Below, one piece after another: positions 39,850 through 50,942 of a stretch of DNA of 57,249 nucleotides (its first letter is position 1; the number at the start of each line of letters is the position of its first letter). The notes under the pieces were generated by a model that made no database searches, was not told the origin of the DNA, and saw only the letters and a program-made list of their open reading frames with translations. The translations under genes and the position numbers were made by a program. The stretch is from Phallusia fumigata (Eukaryota > Chordata > Ascidiacea > Phlebobranchia > Ascidiidae): the NCBI GenBank assembly GCA_008931825.1, contig QXVZ01000228.1, positions 5,730 to 62,978 on the forward strand. The letters are read 5' to 3'.

Positions 39850-42287
39850 TTTCTACAACTTGAATTAGTTGGTTATCTAGAAAAAGTAAAACATAGTGTG
39901 ATCATCATATGTGGAAACAGGCAATTTTCAGTAACTAAGTTAACAGTCACTATATCATGGTGGCTGCTGCTTTGCTGTAAACCCAGCACTTGGTACAAAA
40001 AATGGTCGAGTGACGTTCATAGTAAAATAGTTAGCTCACCATAAAGAATGGTTGTTTGAAATCCAGTACGGAAATCCTAATCTTTGTTTAAGTTTGCAAA
40101 ACAACATTCAGAATTGCAAACAACAAAATGACAATCAAGGAACATATTTGATCTTCTCAAAGAAGGTTTTTTATGTCTGAACTATTTTGAATGTGTATAG
40201 TTTGACATTTGAATGTGTCAAAGATTGGAATAGTTTTAACTAAACTCCAGTTACTTAACTCACTGTTGGGAAATTAATCTGCCATGTTTGCATACACTTT
40301 ATTAATTAGACCAGGCCTCTTTCAGTCAAAACTCATGTCAACAAGCATTAAAGGTTCTAAATAAATCAAGTCATCAGTTGCAATTAGCAAAGGCTTCGCG
40401 CTTTGGCCAGTCTTGTTTGTTTTTGACTTTTGTTCGGTAAAAAAACATGTTACATGTTAATTCATACTTGCAAATAATCAACCAATTTCCATACTTGTGT
40501 CTCAACCTTTTCAGAAAAAAATAAACAAACCTTGCGTGGTCAGCGCCCGTGGGGTTCGAACCTTCAACCCTACGATTGACAAAACTTACTCATGACATCG
40601 GTTCTGCTTCTACCAACCAGCAGTAAGTTGGAACCTCAATCTATTTGTGGACATTCGGACATTATTATTATTGTTTGGCGTCATGATACACGTGATCTCG
40701 GGACGATGCGTCATAAGTCACGTGCAAACAATTCGCCTGAAGAACAAATAAAGAAAACCGACAGAATGAATAAAAAAAAACTTGTTGAATGGTTAAAGTT
40801 TTTACAAAATCATTGCCAATAAACAATTTTCAAACAACTAGTTTTGCCTGCAAATTTTTGATGACTGTAATCTTGGATATTCTACAAAAATCTGATTTTC
40901 CTTTTTTGAAAGTAATATAGTTTCAAATTCACTACGATTGATGTTTTTACGTCACTCTGATTATTCTTGTTTTGTGTGTTCACTGTTCACAGTTCTTTAA
41001 CACTTGGAAAGATATGTGGATAAGTAGATCACCGTTTTAACAGCGCAGTACAATAGTTTATGTGCAGAAACTAAATACTGACTTTACGTTTAGGCAGATA
41101 TGTAATGAATTGTCTAATTGACTTCTTTGCTTTTTTCGTGTCAAACTTTTATGTAGGTATCACTATCAAGCTGTCTATTTTTCTTTTACTGATCTTATCT
41201 AAAGGTGTACATTTATTAGTAGGAACGTTCATGGTAGAATAGCTGGTTAATCTTTGATAGCTGTTATTAATTTTTACAGAATAAATTTGTCAGAATGCTG
41301 TACATTTTATGTAACCTAGTAACAATATTGACTGCTTTTTAACTTGAGAAGTAATCCAGGTCTTCTATTATTACATCCTGTGTAGACAAGTTTAATGTCT
41401 AGTTTACACAATTTCAAACATTATTAGCTACATGAGCAAAGATAAAGGCACACTAGAGAGCCAACATGGTAATCACTATTTTTACACTACAAAACTTTAC
41501 AATTACATGCAACAGTTTAGACTGAAACAAAATCAGTTTGGATATAAAGCTGGGATTTGAATACTTGGACAATATTCTAATTTGAACATCTGTGCTTAGT
41601 AGGTTTAAATGCCTTAAATATACAATTAAACGTTTGGGCATCATTTTATTTTAGATTTTTATGAAATATTTTTATTCTACCGTTAGGCATTTCTTCTATT
41701 GGCTTAAACACAGCTGTTGTTCCACACCTATTTTTACCAAACCATGACTCCACTGGTGTCAGTTATCACTATTGGTATCAACATTTCTGACATTTCTGAC
41801 ATTTCTACAAAGCTCCTAACAAAACTAAAACACATTTTATTTAGGTGGCTTGTTAACTGGGCGTTTGACATAACAAATAGTTTAAAAATTCAGGAGTTTA
41901 AGAGCAGTGGAAAATGAAACAAAAATTTACCTTAGCCAGCATGGCAATTATATTTTGCAGTGTTGCATAAGCACCAACCATGACAACAAATTTGCAGTTT
42001 CTAATCTTTTCATAACTGAATAGGCATTGACAAGTGAAGTATGTGTATCAAGTTATGAAATTATTGACTGGATAGAGCTGTGTTGATTACCATGACATGT
42101 GGCTTTTCAAACATAGCATACAATTGTGTGTTTTTAGTGTAGCAAAAACTTCCATTTTAAGTGATCAGGCTTGGATGTCAGTCCTACCTAATAATACCTT
42201 GTAGTTTTTCACATTAATGTTTTGTTTTACAGAAGTGTAGACAATTGTGTAGTATTTGCAGAATAAGCATTTGTAGCAATTTAAACA
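39850..42287. other. Spacer upstream of CHMP4
   Basis: AT-rich with no convincing gene. A tRNA-like repeat fragment at about 40545-40580 includes 21 bases identical to a coding stretch of ABCA exon 31. A 9-base unit ACATTTCTG is repeated about three times near 41780-41810. The 76-codon ORF at 40592-40822 overlaps the repeat region and looks spurious. Confidence 0.4.
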
Positions 42288-45200
42288 ATGTCAGGTTTCA
42301 TGAAGTTGTTCGGTGGGACTAAAGACCGCGGCCCTGCAGCTCCTGAGGCGATCCAAAAACTTCGGGATACTTGCGACATGCTCCAGAAGAAATCAGAGTT
42401 TTTGGAAAAGAAAATTGAAGCTGAAGTTAAAGTTGCTAAGCAACATGGAACAAAAAACAAAAGAAGTAAGAAATAAAACTAACTGTGCATAGGGATGTGC
42501 AGCAACCAGTGATATGTAGTTTTAATTTAATTGCAAAGGTTTCCTAACTTTTGGTTTGTCCCCCCTTTTTAAAATTGTTTATCAAACAAATTGTTCAATT
42601 ATAATTTCAGATATTTTATAATGTTGTTTTTACATAACTGATATATCAGGTAAGTATATTCAATATAAAATAGCTGACCATTCTAAAAGAGTTGTTTTAA
42701 ATCCAGAATTTTGAATCCAAATCTTGTGGCATAAACAGTTTAAAAAAATCTGATTTACCTTTAACTGAGGGTGATTTTCCTTTAAATTTGTAAACAATGT
42801 AAGACACAGGGTCGTTACACTTTTATGGAAACACTGTAAAAAAAAACGTTGGTATGTGAAAGGTCTCATTCAACAGGCAACAACTATTTTCAGTTCTGGT
42901 GGAATCAAAAATGTTCATCTGTAATGAATTAGAAGCTTGCTGTTGCTGCAAAAATGCTTTTTCATGGCGATACTCCTGTTACTTCTGTGACCTTGTATTT
43001 TTATTGTTAATATTGATTATGGTGTTAAATAGGGTGCTAACTATTGGCTGATTAGATGCATCAACATTCTGTGATTGCCGCTTGCTTTAATACAAGTTGC
43101 GGATGAATCAGTAATAGATGCTGTTGTGGATAACATAACATAAAATCTTAACAACAGATATGGGTTCAAATCTGACCACATTCCGAGGATTAAATTCCTA
43201 CTTTCAACATTCAATATCATGAACTGTTAGCATAAACCAAATTTTTTTTACATGAGTTCCACATATTGGCAGAATTGAACAAAGCACATAAACATTTTTT
43301 TTACCCAGTTCTTTGCAAAACTATTTATAGTTTTTATTTTTAAATTAAATTCCAAAATCACTATAGCTCCAACTCATACAGGAAACTGATAAGGCAAATA
43401 TAAGTTTTATGTTGCTAGTCACCCTGTTGTATGTGGATTCTTTGTGTTGAAATGGGCAACTACAATAGGTTGTATTGATTTTTATACGGAGTAGTCCACC
43501 ACTAGTGCAACATTAAATACTTTTGTGTTTCCCCATATGTTACTTCCCCCACTTAATCCATCAGGCAATGTGTTACTTAACTTAATGGTCGGATAAAGAT
43601 TAAACTGTGTTTCACAACACATTGGTTGTATGACTCGCAATTGGAAACTGGTTTCATAGCTGGGGGCTAAATAACAGTTGTGCATCAGGAAAATTATCAA
43701 GCCTAAAAATATGAAAATTTTACACACCATTTCCAACATTTGTAAAAAAAATTCAGTTTCATTCAAATGAGTTGTGCAACTGTAAAAGCTCAGCATATCG
43801 CAAAATATTAAAATGTTACAAACCTGCTTCCGAAACACACACAAACACCTGTTTCCTTGTTTAACTTGTTTGTTTTTTAGATGAATTTCAGATTTATTAT
43901 TTGTAAGTGTTATTTGATTACAGTGGCTATCAATGCCTTGAAACGCAAAAAGCGATATGAAAAACAACTTCAGAATGTTGATGGAACATTGTCGACTGTC
44001 GAGTTCCAGCTGGAAGCTCTGCAGAGCGCTCAGGCCAACAAACAAGTGCTCGACACAATGAAGGTCGGAGCCCAAGCACTCAAAAAAGCCCATGGGAACT
44101 TGTAAGGACAAAAACAATTTATTACATTATTTTAGTTCAAGTAAATAAGAATGAATATACTATGCATTTGTTGCAACAAGCACAAGCCGAATTGTCATGT
44201 AATTGTGGTTTATACTTGGGGACATATTTGCTGGGAGCAAACCAGTAATAATAGACCAAGTACGTCGGGGCTGTCTACCTTTGGCTTGAGCCTGTTTGTA
44301 GAACTATTTTGCTTATAAGGTTAAACACAAAACCAGTAGGAAACGTCTTTGGTTGCATTCTCTATTTTGGCAGGACAATAAAAAAACTAACGAAGCCAAA
44401 AGTACCCTGAAAATCTAAACGTGGTGTTACATTGTTCACCATTTTTATTCCTAGGTCACCTGATGATGTCCACGATCTGATGGACGACATCCAAGACCAA
44501 CAAGAAGTGTCCGACGAAATCACAAATGCGCTATCTTCTGGACTTGGACATTCAGAAGATATTGACGAGGTAGCTCAATGATGAGGTTTAGCTTATGCTG
44601 TTTTCTTATTTTAGCTCGTGGAATTGTAAATTGGTCGAGGTTGGGATTGTTGATTGGGTGGAGTTGTGGGTAAAATGCTGTATGCTAAAATATTTATAAA
44701 CCAGCCTGGTGTGTTTGATCGCCTGCTGATTATTGAAGGTGGCAGCCAACAATACTGCATGTCAGTTAAACTTTGTAACACTGAACCTTTCCCTCAAAAC
44801 CCATTCTGTTCAGAACAAATTTTCCTCCTGAAATCTAGTTCTGCCATACTTAATATAAAACAGTGCTATGTTCAGCTAATTATCCACTTGCCACCCTGTA
44901 AATACCAATATGTAGATCATTACCACAAGGTTAAAATGATCTACTTACTGGACATTACAAACTCAAAAGGAAAGGTTTCAGTCATAAATAAATGTTTTCA
45001 AGTTAGACCTATCCCCATTAGGGCCGTGTATGAACCATAAAAGTTGGTAAAAAATGATTTTGCTTGTTTATAACTTGTTGCTTATTAGCACAGCTAAAGC
45101 ATTGAAAAGTCAAAGCTAAAAAGTGTTAAAAAATTAAAGAAAGCTAATATAAAATGGATAAATAACACTGAATCATTATTTGTTGCAAATCACATGTATG

Positions 45201-45799
45201 CCTAAATCCGTTTCAAAAGCTAGAATATTGAAAAGTCTTTCATATAGTCCAGACTTTGGGACATATTTGTTGGAAGCAAACCAATAACAGCAGGCAGTCT
45301 ATGTCAGGGCCTGCCTTTGGCTTGAGCCTGTTTGTAGGACTTGTTCGCTTAAACTTGTGATATAATTTTATCATCCTGTTGTATGTCGCATGGTGCTTGT
45401 TTTTACACAAAGTTGCTAAATTTTCTTAACATTTATTTGTGTTTTAGGATGAGCTAATGGCTGAACTGGAAGAGTTGGAACAAGAAGAATTAGATGAAGC
45501 AGTTTTACAAATTCCGACAGCAACTGATGAACTTCCCGACGTACCAACTACTGCACTACCAGCAAAACCAAAAGGTGCGAAAATTATTGTGTGCTGTGGG
45601 TCATTAAAGAAATCTGACATAGTACCTTCTTTAAGTTGCTGTTTTAGCAACAAATAAGTCTTTCCTAAACTAAAATGCAAAATGTTTTGATCTGTGTTTT
45701 TTGTTTTTGTTGTTTTTCAACTTTGTGATTGTTTTTTTAGCCAAAAAGCAACAAGAAGAAGACGACGAACTAGCAGAATTACAAATGTGGGCTTCATAA
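42288..45799 (+). CDS. CHMP4: CHMP4 (ESCRT-III subunit, Snf7 family)
   Basis: Core ESCRT-III filament protein for multivesicular-body sorting, abscission and membrane repair. Exons in phase: 42288-42465, 43924-44101, 44455-44569, 45448-45574, 45741-45799, giving 218 residues, close to the roughly 224 usual for the family. Visible features: basic membrane-binding N-terminus (MSGFMKLFGG), first helix with LQKKSEFLEKKIEAEVKVAK, ALKRKKRYEKQL, GTLSTVEFQLEAL, the acidic helix DELMAELEELEQEELDEAV, a Pro/Ala linker, and a C-terminal helix ending LAELQMWAS that would bind the Bro1 domain of ALIX. Start ATG has AACAATG context. The single copy stands for the vertebrate CHMP4A/B/C set. Convergent with LSG1, whose stop codon is 580 bases away. 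Confidence 0.96.
44212..44330 (+). repeat. Dispersed repeat in CHMP4 intron 2
   Basis: Contains GGGACATATTTGCTGGGAGC and CCTTTGGCTTGAGCCTGTTT. A second, about 85% similar copy lies in intron 3 at about 45247-45355, same orientation. Both introns have been invaded or one has copied the other. Confidence 0.7.
45247..45355 (+). repeat. Dispersed repeat in CHMP4 intron 3
   Basis: Second copy of the 44212-44330 element, sharing the CCTTTGGCTTGAGCCTGTTT block. Confidence 0.7.
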
Positions 45800-46379
45800 T
45801 GCCACAAACTTCCACAAACAACTGAAAACTGTGTGCTCATTAAACCACAGTCAACTGTAGCAGCAATAATGACCTCCTTGCATGCTTACAATCTGAAATT
45901 TACAGGGTACAGGGTTTAGTGTAAAACATTGGGGTTTACTAACTGGGACTGCTATATTTGGGGACTTTTAGTGCATGGAACAAGATATTTTGTGACAGTG
46001 TTTTTTTTGGGTTTGTCTGCATTAAAAGCTTATCTATCCTGGGCTGATTACATTTCCTTTTAATTGTTTCTATATCTGTGTCATATTTGGTATCTTGCTC
46101 AGCAGCGTTGTGGCAAAAATTTCTTTTCAGCTTTGGCTGCACAAAGCAAGATAAGTCGTTATTGGTACTTCATGAGATATGTATCTGAGCATTGTATAAA
46201 ATGCACTTGTCATGTAAATAGAGTGATTTCAGCAAACTCTTTACTTCAATGTTGGTTGTATTGAGCTTTCAACAGGGCAGTTGCACAAAGAAAAAAGCAT
46301 AACAAATGTAGTTGCAATACAACATTGTTTTCTGATTCAACTTCACCAATAACTAATCCGTTGTGAAACCTCAGCATGA

Positions 46380-48550
46380 TCAATATTGAACAGTCCGAAC
46401 TCTTCGCATCTTCTCCTTTTTCTTGTTGAAATGTTTTTTGTTCTTAGTTTCCCCTCCCGGACTTTTTCGGCCCTTGGAAAATGTCTTAACCTGTTCAGGA
46501 TTGAAAAACTCTGCTTCGATTTCGCTTGCTTGCTCATGAACCTGTTTGTTGAGTCGATGGATTCTCTCAACTACAGGTTTCATGTCAGTCGACACCGAAA
46601 CTTCCGCTGCCAGTTTGTTGAGAACGATGTCAACTTTGGAAACTGTCCAATCTCTGTACAAATCCTCATCAACACTAGGTGGTGCTTTGCTGCAGAGTAG
46701 CTTTCCATTCACGTAATCCTTAAGAATAATTCGAGCTGATCGAGCATTGTCAGGTTGTCCGTGTGATGTCATAAATCCTCGCAGCAGTGCATGAGCATTT
46801 AAAATCTCTGAAGATGTGGGAGGGCGATTTGGATTATCGCCCTCCGGTGGTCGTGGTATGTTTGTGCCGTAGGTCACCTCGATCACCTTGCGAGGAATTC
46901 TATGACTGAGCAGGTTCATTGGGGAAATGTGGTCTCGCATCTGGTCGATCGGCAAAATTCCGCTGAGCACCATCTCAGCTTTACTTGACAGGAAACTGGG
47001 GAAGACAAGGCCAGGACAGTCGCATAAACACAACTCATCATCCACATGTAGTGTCTGAAAGTGCTTGGTTCTACCCGGTGTAGCCGACACTGCCACTCGC
47101 TTCACCCCCATCAAAGTGTTCACTGTAGAACTTTTCCCTACATTGGGATAACCAACCATTCCGATAACTTTCTTTTCTTTTGCAACTAAATCTTTGAAAA
47201 ATTTGATCAGTTGTTCCCTTGACAACAAATTCTCATTGTCCACTTGTGGTGACTCTTCACCGTCCTCCAGCTTTTCATTCTCCAAAACAGCAGACCAAAA
47301 CACAGCGGTGACATTCAATTGGTGGAAATAATTCTGCCAAACTTCTCTCTGTTGAGAGGAAAGTAAATCTGCTTTGTTGACCAGAATCAGGTTTTGTTTT
47401 TTTGGGTCGACTTCCTTCACATAAGTTTCCAAATCTGTGCACCTATAAAAATATGAAAGCATTAGTTTTCATGCAACAGCAAGTTTCTGTATTTTTTATC
47501 TTTATTAAGTCAACATGCAAGTTAATATTGAAGGTGTTTAGAAGTCAAGTACCAAAGCTAACACATCAAATTTTCACCAAAGCTACATTAAAATAAAGTT
47601 TTTTTATGATAACATTTTCACCTGAAAAGTAGTGGGTCCCGTGCATCGACGATCTGAACCACCACGTCGCTACGTTCAATAACCCTCCACAATTGCCTCC
47701 AGAAGTCCAAGTTTTTTTCATAAGGAGTGATCAGCAGCTCTTCATCTTCTTGCAGCTTAAAACAAAGTAGATTTATTAAAACAAAATCTATTTCCTGTTT
47801 TAATGGTATAAATTGCTCAGTTAAAACAATATTTATTGTCAAACAGTTAAGTTAGAGTTATGCAAGTCACCTCTTAATATCCAACATAACTAGAAGTCTA
47901 TAGGGGGTCGAATTTAATGCATTCAGGCATTGCCTGCCCCCCAAACAAACAACAAAAGCTTAAAAATCTCAGACTTACAACAGCAAGTTTTCTTCTCCAA
48001 GCTAAAAATGATTCTCTTTCATTTTTTTCCAACTCTTCTTTAGACATTTTTTGGTCCCATTTTGGTCTTCTTGGGATTTGTAACAAATGTTTAAATTCAT
48101 CTTGAGTGGCCAAAATTTCTTTTTCCTCGCTCTTGCTCAAGACACCTGCAGAAACATAAAATAATGCAAACTTCTGAAACAGTTTCTGTTAAGTAGCAAC
48201 TTGACAGTGGCTGACACTGACAGTAATGTAAATGTATATTTTTACTATGTTATTTTTTTATTTGAGTTTCTAAGCCACAAAAAAGCAAAAATTGAGAAAT
48301 CACCTTGTTGGTTTGCATCTACAAAATGAACATTGAGTCGTTTGGCAGTAAATTCGGTTCCTGCAAGCTGAGCTGTGGCCAAAAATTCGTCAAGAGAGTT
48401 AAGTTCGGTAACTGAATTCAGGTTAGCTTGGTCGATATTTTCAGCAGCCAACTCCGCCGCATGTAAATGACTCGTGGTCGAACTTTTACCAAATCTGTCT
48501 TTTATTAAAGCTTTTCCCAAACCAGGAGCTTGGTTTTTTTTCCGCCCCAT
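46380..48550 (-). CDS. LSG1: LSG1, large-subunit GTPase 1
   Basis: Cytoplasmic circularly permuted GTPase that releases the export adaptor NMD3 from pre-60S ribosomal subunits. Exons: 48550-48304, 48145-47979, 47755-47622, 47442-46380, in phase, giving 536 residues. The permuted order is visible: VVVQIVDARDP (about 167-179), then the G4 motif NKADLL (205-210), then the G1 P-loop GYPNVGKSS (280-288), then DCPG (323-326). The N-terminus MGRKKNQAPGLGKAL and LNSLDEFLATAQLAGTEF are typical. The C-terminus is basic (KKEKMRRVRTV). It is about 120 residues shorter than human LSG1 (658), mainly between G4 and G1, where vertebrates have a longer acidic insert. ATG at 48550 is the first in the frame. 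Confidence 0.96.
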
Positions 48551-48740
48551 TTTTTAATTCTGCTCACACAAAATTTCTCCACAAAATGACTTGCGGTTCC
48601 GCATGACTGATTTCGCCAACTCTTTCTTTTTTTTCTATTTTTTCCCTACTTTTAGTGCGGTGCATTACAAAGTTGATAACATTACAATGTTGACATCAGA
48701 TAAAACTCACCGTCATCCTATTGTTATACACGTCATAGTG

Positions 48741-48757
48741 ATTGGACGCAGGCCAAT
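48741..48757 (-). promoter_or_regulatory. Paired inverted CCAAT boxes upstream of LSG1
   Basis: ATTGG-ACGCAGG-CCAAT forms an inverted pair about 190 bases upstream of the LSG1 start codon. Such pairs bind NF-Y in housekeeping promoters. No TATA box was seen. Confidence 0.35.
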
Positions 48758-49044
48758 GTAAATGGTTGATGAATCTGTTGCCTTGTGCAGACACAAGTTG
48801 AGGCAGTCAGGCAGCCAGTTAGCAATTGATATAACTGTACTGTTTATATTCGTTTCGTGTGAAGATAAAGTTTGTTAGTTATCATTTTGTTTAATATCAG
48901 ATGGATCAGAACTGTTGGGTTTTATCATGCGCTACTTTATTTACTGGTGACCGGTAGCAATTAAAGTTTTAACAAGGTCAAATGCAAATAAATGTATTAG
49001 TTTCTGTTTAACAGAGAATCAAGAAAATTTTGTTTTTTCGACAG

Positions 49045-49600
49045 AAATCGAAACATTTGCCTGCAAACGGTATATGTGTGAAATAGAGCAAAACTGGCTA
49101 AATCGTCATGGTGATTTTATCCAGCTACATATGGGACAAATCGGTCCGATTTAAAGAACTCAACCACGAAAGAGATTTGGCCTGGCGACTATTGGAGGCA
49201 ACATTCGGATTTATGTGGAATTGACCACTGTGCCAGCGGATTTCTGTATTTTGCAGCGATGCATGATGGGCAGTAAATCTGGTAAATTATTTTTTGAATT
49301 GGGTCATACAAGAAAAAGAAAATATTGTGGAGATCCTGGGCAAAAGACGCAACTCAATCTTGGATCGGTTCGACAGATTGGCAAACTGAAGAAGAATGGC
49401 TCTACATCGACGGTGGGCAAAAAACACCAATTTTGCCAAGAGCAAACCCAATGGGTACAAACCCAAAGGTAGTGGTTCCAGTTCCGACTGTGGACATCAC
49501 AGAAATAAATTTCTAAGGCTCCCTCAGCTGGTCCCACCAACGTTGTCGCCCCCCCAAGTCTTGTTAGTTGTTCCCTTCAGTTTTTTTTTTCTCTCTCAAA
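49045..49600 (+). pseudogene. Decayed C-type-lectin-like gene fragment
   Basis: At about 49348-49420 one frame reads WIGSTDWQTEEEWLYIDGG, matching the WIGL..E..W.W.DG core of C-type lectin domains. The expected next part (NTNFAKSKPNGY, then SDCGHHRNKF) is present but in a different frame, so a frameshift separates them. Upstream, 49045-49100 reads FACKRYMCEIEQNW, like the end of a lectin domain (acceptor TTTTTCGACAG), followed by a stop at about 49152. Frame changes and stops across about 0.5 kb, and no consistent splice pattern, indicate a pseudogene. Its tail runs into a fragment of the dispersed element seen at 8461-8690. A fast-evolving live gene with unusual introns cannot be ruled out. 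Confidence 0.5.
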
Positions 49601-49619
49601 TGGGCTAAACTCATCTCAA

Positions 49620-50460
49620 CTCAAATGGGCGTCCTTAATTCCGATTACTTGCAGTTGGCTATCTACGAAAGAGTGTTTTTGCTGATGAAAAGAAATCAAA
49701 CAATTTTGTTCATTTAAGTTCGAATAGGTTTTGATTGAAATCACAAGAATTAACTCACATAACCTGCATTAAACGAGTTGTTGAAAGGCACAACAAAGTG
49801 ATAAAAGGTTTTTCGAATCCAACAATAATTTAAATGCATGATACCTCAAGTCTCTAGGATGTTTATTTTAAGTAATGCTGTGTACTTATTATTTACCAAA
49901 TCTGTTTACTTTGATGTGTTAAATTTGTTGTCACCAAGCAAAATAAATGAATTTCAGATGTGTAAGATTTCCAGTGATAATTAAACTAAGAACTTGTTGT
50001 ATTTAGGTTGACTTTGAGACAGTTTACAATCAGTTTTTGTTCAAGTAGTACGCGAGACTAGATACAAGTATCTTGGTTAGGCTGCTGGCGTTGTGTACAC
50101 GACACCATAGCAACCGTTGACACAGCTTGTTAATTCGATATTTCTCCGCGTTCTAGATCTACCTAGCTACTGCATGTTATGCATCTAGCAGGGAATTTTT
50201 GTGTTGTAACAGGTTACAAAACTTGATAAAATTACACTAATGGAGGTTAGGTTTATTGCATTTACTTTTAATGATTTCAATTTCTTATCTTCCCCATACT
50301 AAATTGCTTTGTAAATTTGTTCTGTTTTTTTTCTAAAAATTTAATAAATATGGACAAAAATAAGGTAAAATGTACACAAACATTATTTATACACTGTTAG
50401 TTGGTTAAATTAGACAAGTAAACCTTTTTACATGAACGCGCAATGTTATCTAACAATCCC
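49620..50460. other. Spacer without recognised feature
   Basis: AT-rich DNA between the lectin-like pseudogene and the promoter near 50470. No ORF or repeat of note was seen. Confidence 0.4.
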
Positions 50461-50470
50461 TCCATTCGGA

Positions 50471-50942
50471 GGTCACGTGATCACGTCTTCTCGCCGAGAC
50501 GAAGCTGCTTGCGACTGAAACATGGCGTCTTTGTGCCTTCGAAAATGTTGATATTTCACCGCTAGACTGGGTAAAAACAATAATATTTTGGGCATAGATG
50601 CAAGGTAAGGGTATTCTCTAATGTGTAAATTACTTCGATACTGTTTGCAAAGCATACTGATGAAATTATAACAAATTATCCCGTAAAACCAGTTATCAGC
50701 AGCCATTATTACTCTTAGCCATTATTACGTCATCAGGGTGCTTTGCCGAAACTTGGCTCTCCGCGACATGTAAACAGTCCCGTTTGCTGCTCGCTTTTTG
50801 TGTTTGAAGCGCGGCCGAAAGAAAAACTTGGGTAAATCGGCGCAGATTAAAAGTAGAAAGCTACTAAAGTACTTAATTTAAAGTATTAATTGATGCCATA
50901 TATTCATCCGCCACTGTTGGGTGGTCACGTGATTTTATTGCG
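50471..50942 (+). promoter_or_regulatory. Promoter region with CACGTG palindromes and a short upstream ORF
   Basis: TCACGTGA at 50473-50480 continuing into a second TCACGT, and another TCACGTGA at 50935-50942 (E-box/USF-type sites). A 9-codon ORF (MASLCLRKC) at 50522-50551 in good initiation context precedes the ATG at 50598 and would act as an upstream ORF. The second site lies in intron 1 of the following gene model. It appears to be a TATA-less promoter. Confidence 0.35.

Noticed and set aside
40592..40822. 76-codon plus-strand ORF between CFAP410 and CHMP4
   Set aside because: Begins in a tRNA-like repeat, has a histidine/lysine-rich low-similarity translation, and lacks any splice or domain support.
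43482..44117. 211-codon minus-strand ORF antisense to CHMP4 exon 2
   Set aside because: Overlaps a clear CHMP4 exon on the opposite strand; the rest is AT-rich intron translating to a Phe/Cys/Leu-rich sequence with no domain or plausible start.
44654..45040. 128-codon plus-strand ORF in CHMP4 intron 3
   Set aside because: Intronic and near repeat copies. The composition is unremarkable and no family is recognised; most likely chance or repeat-derived.
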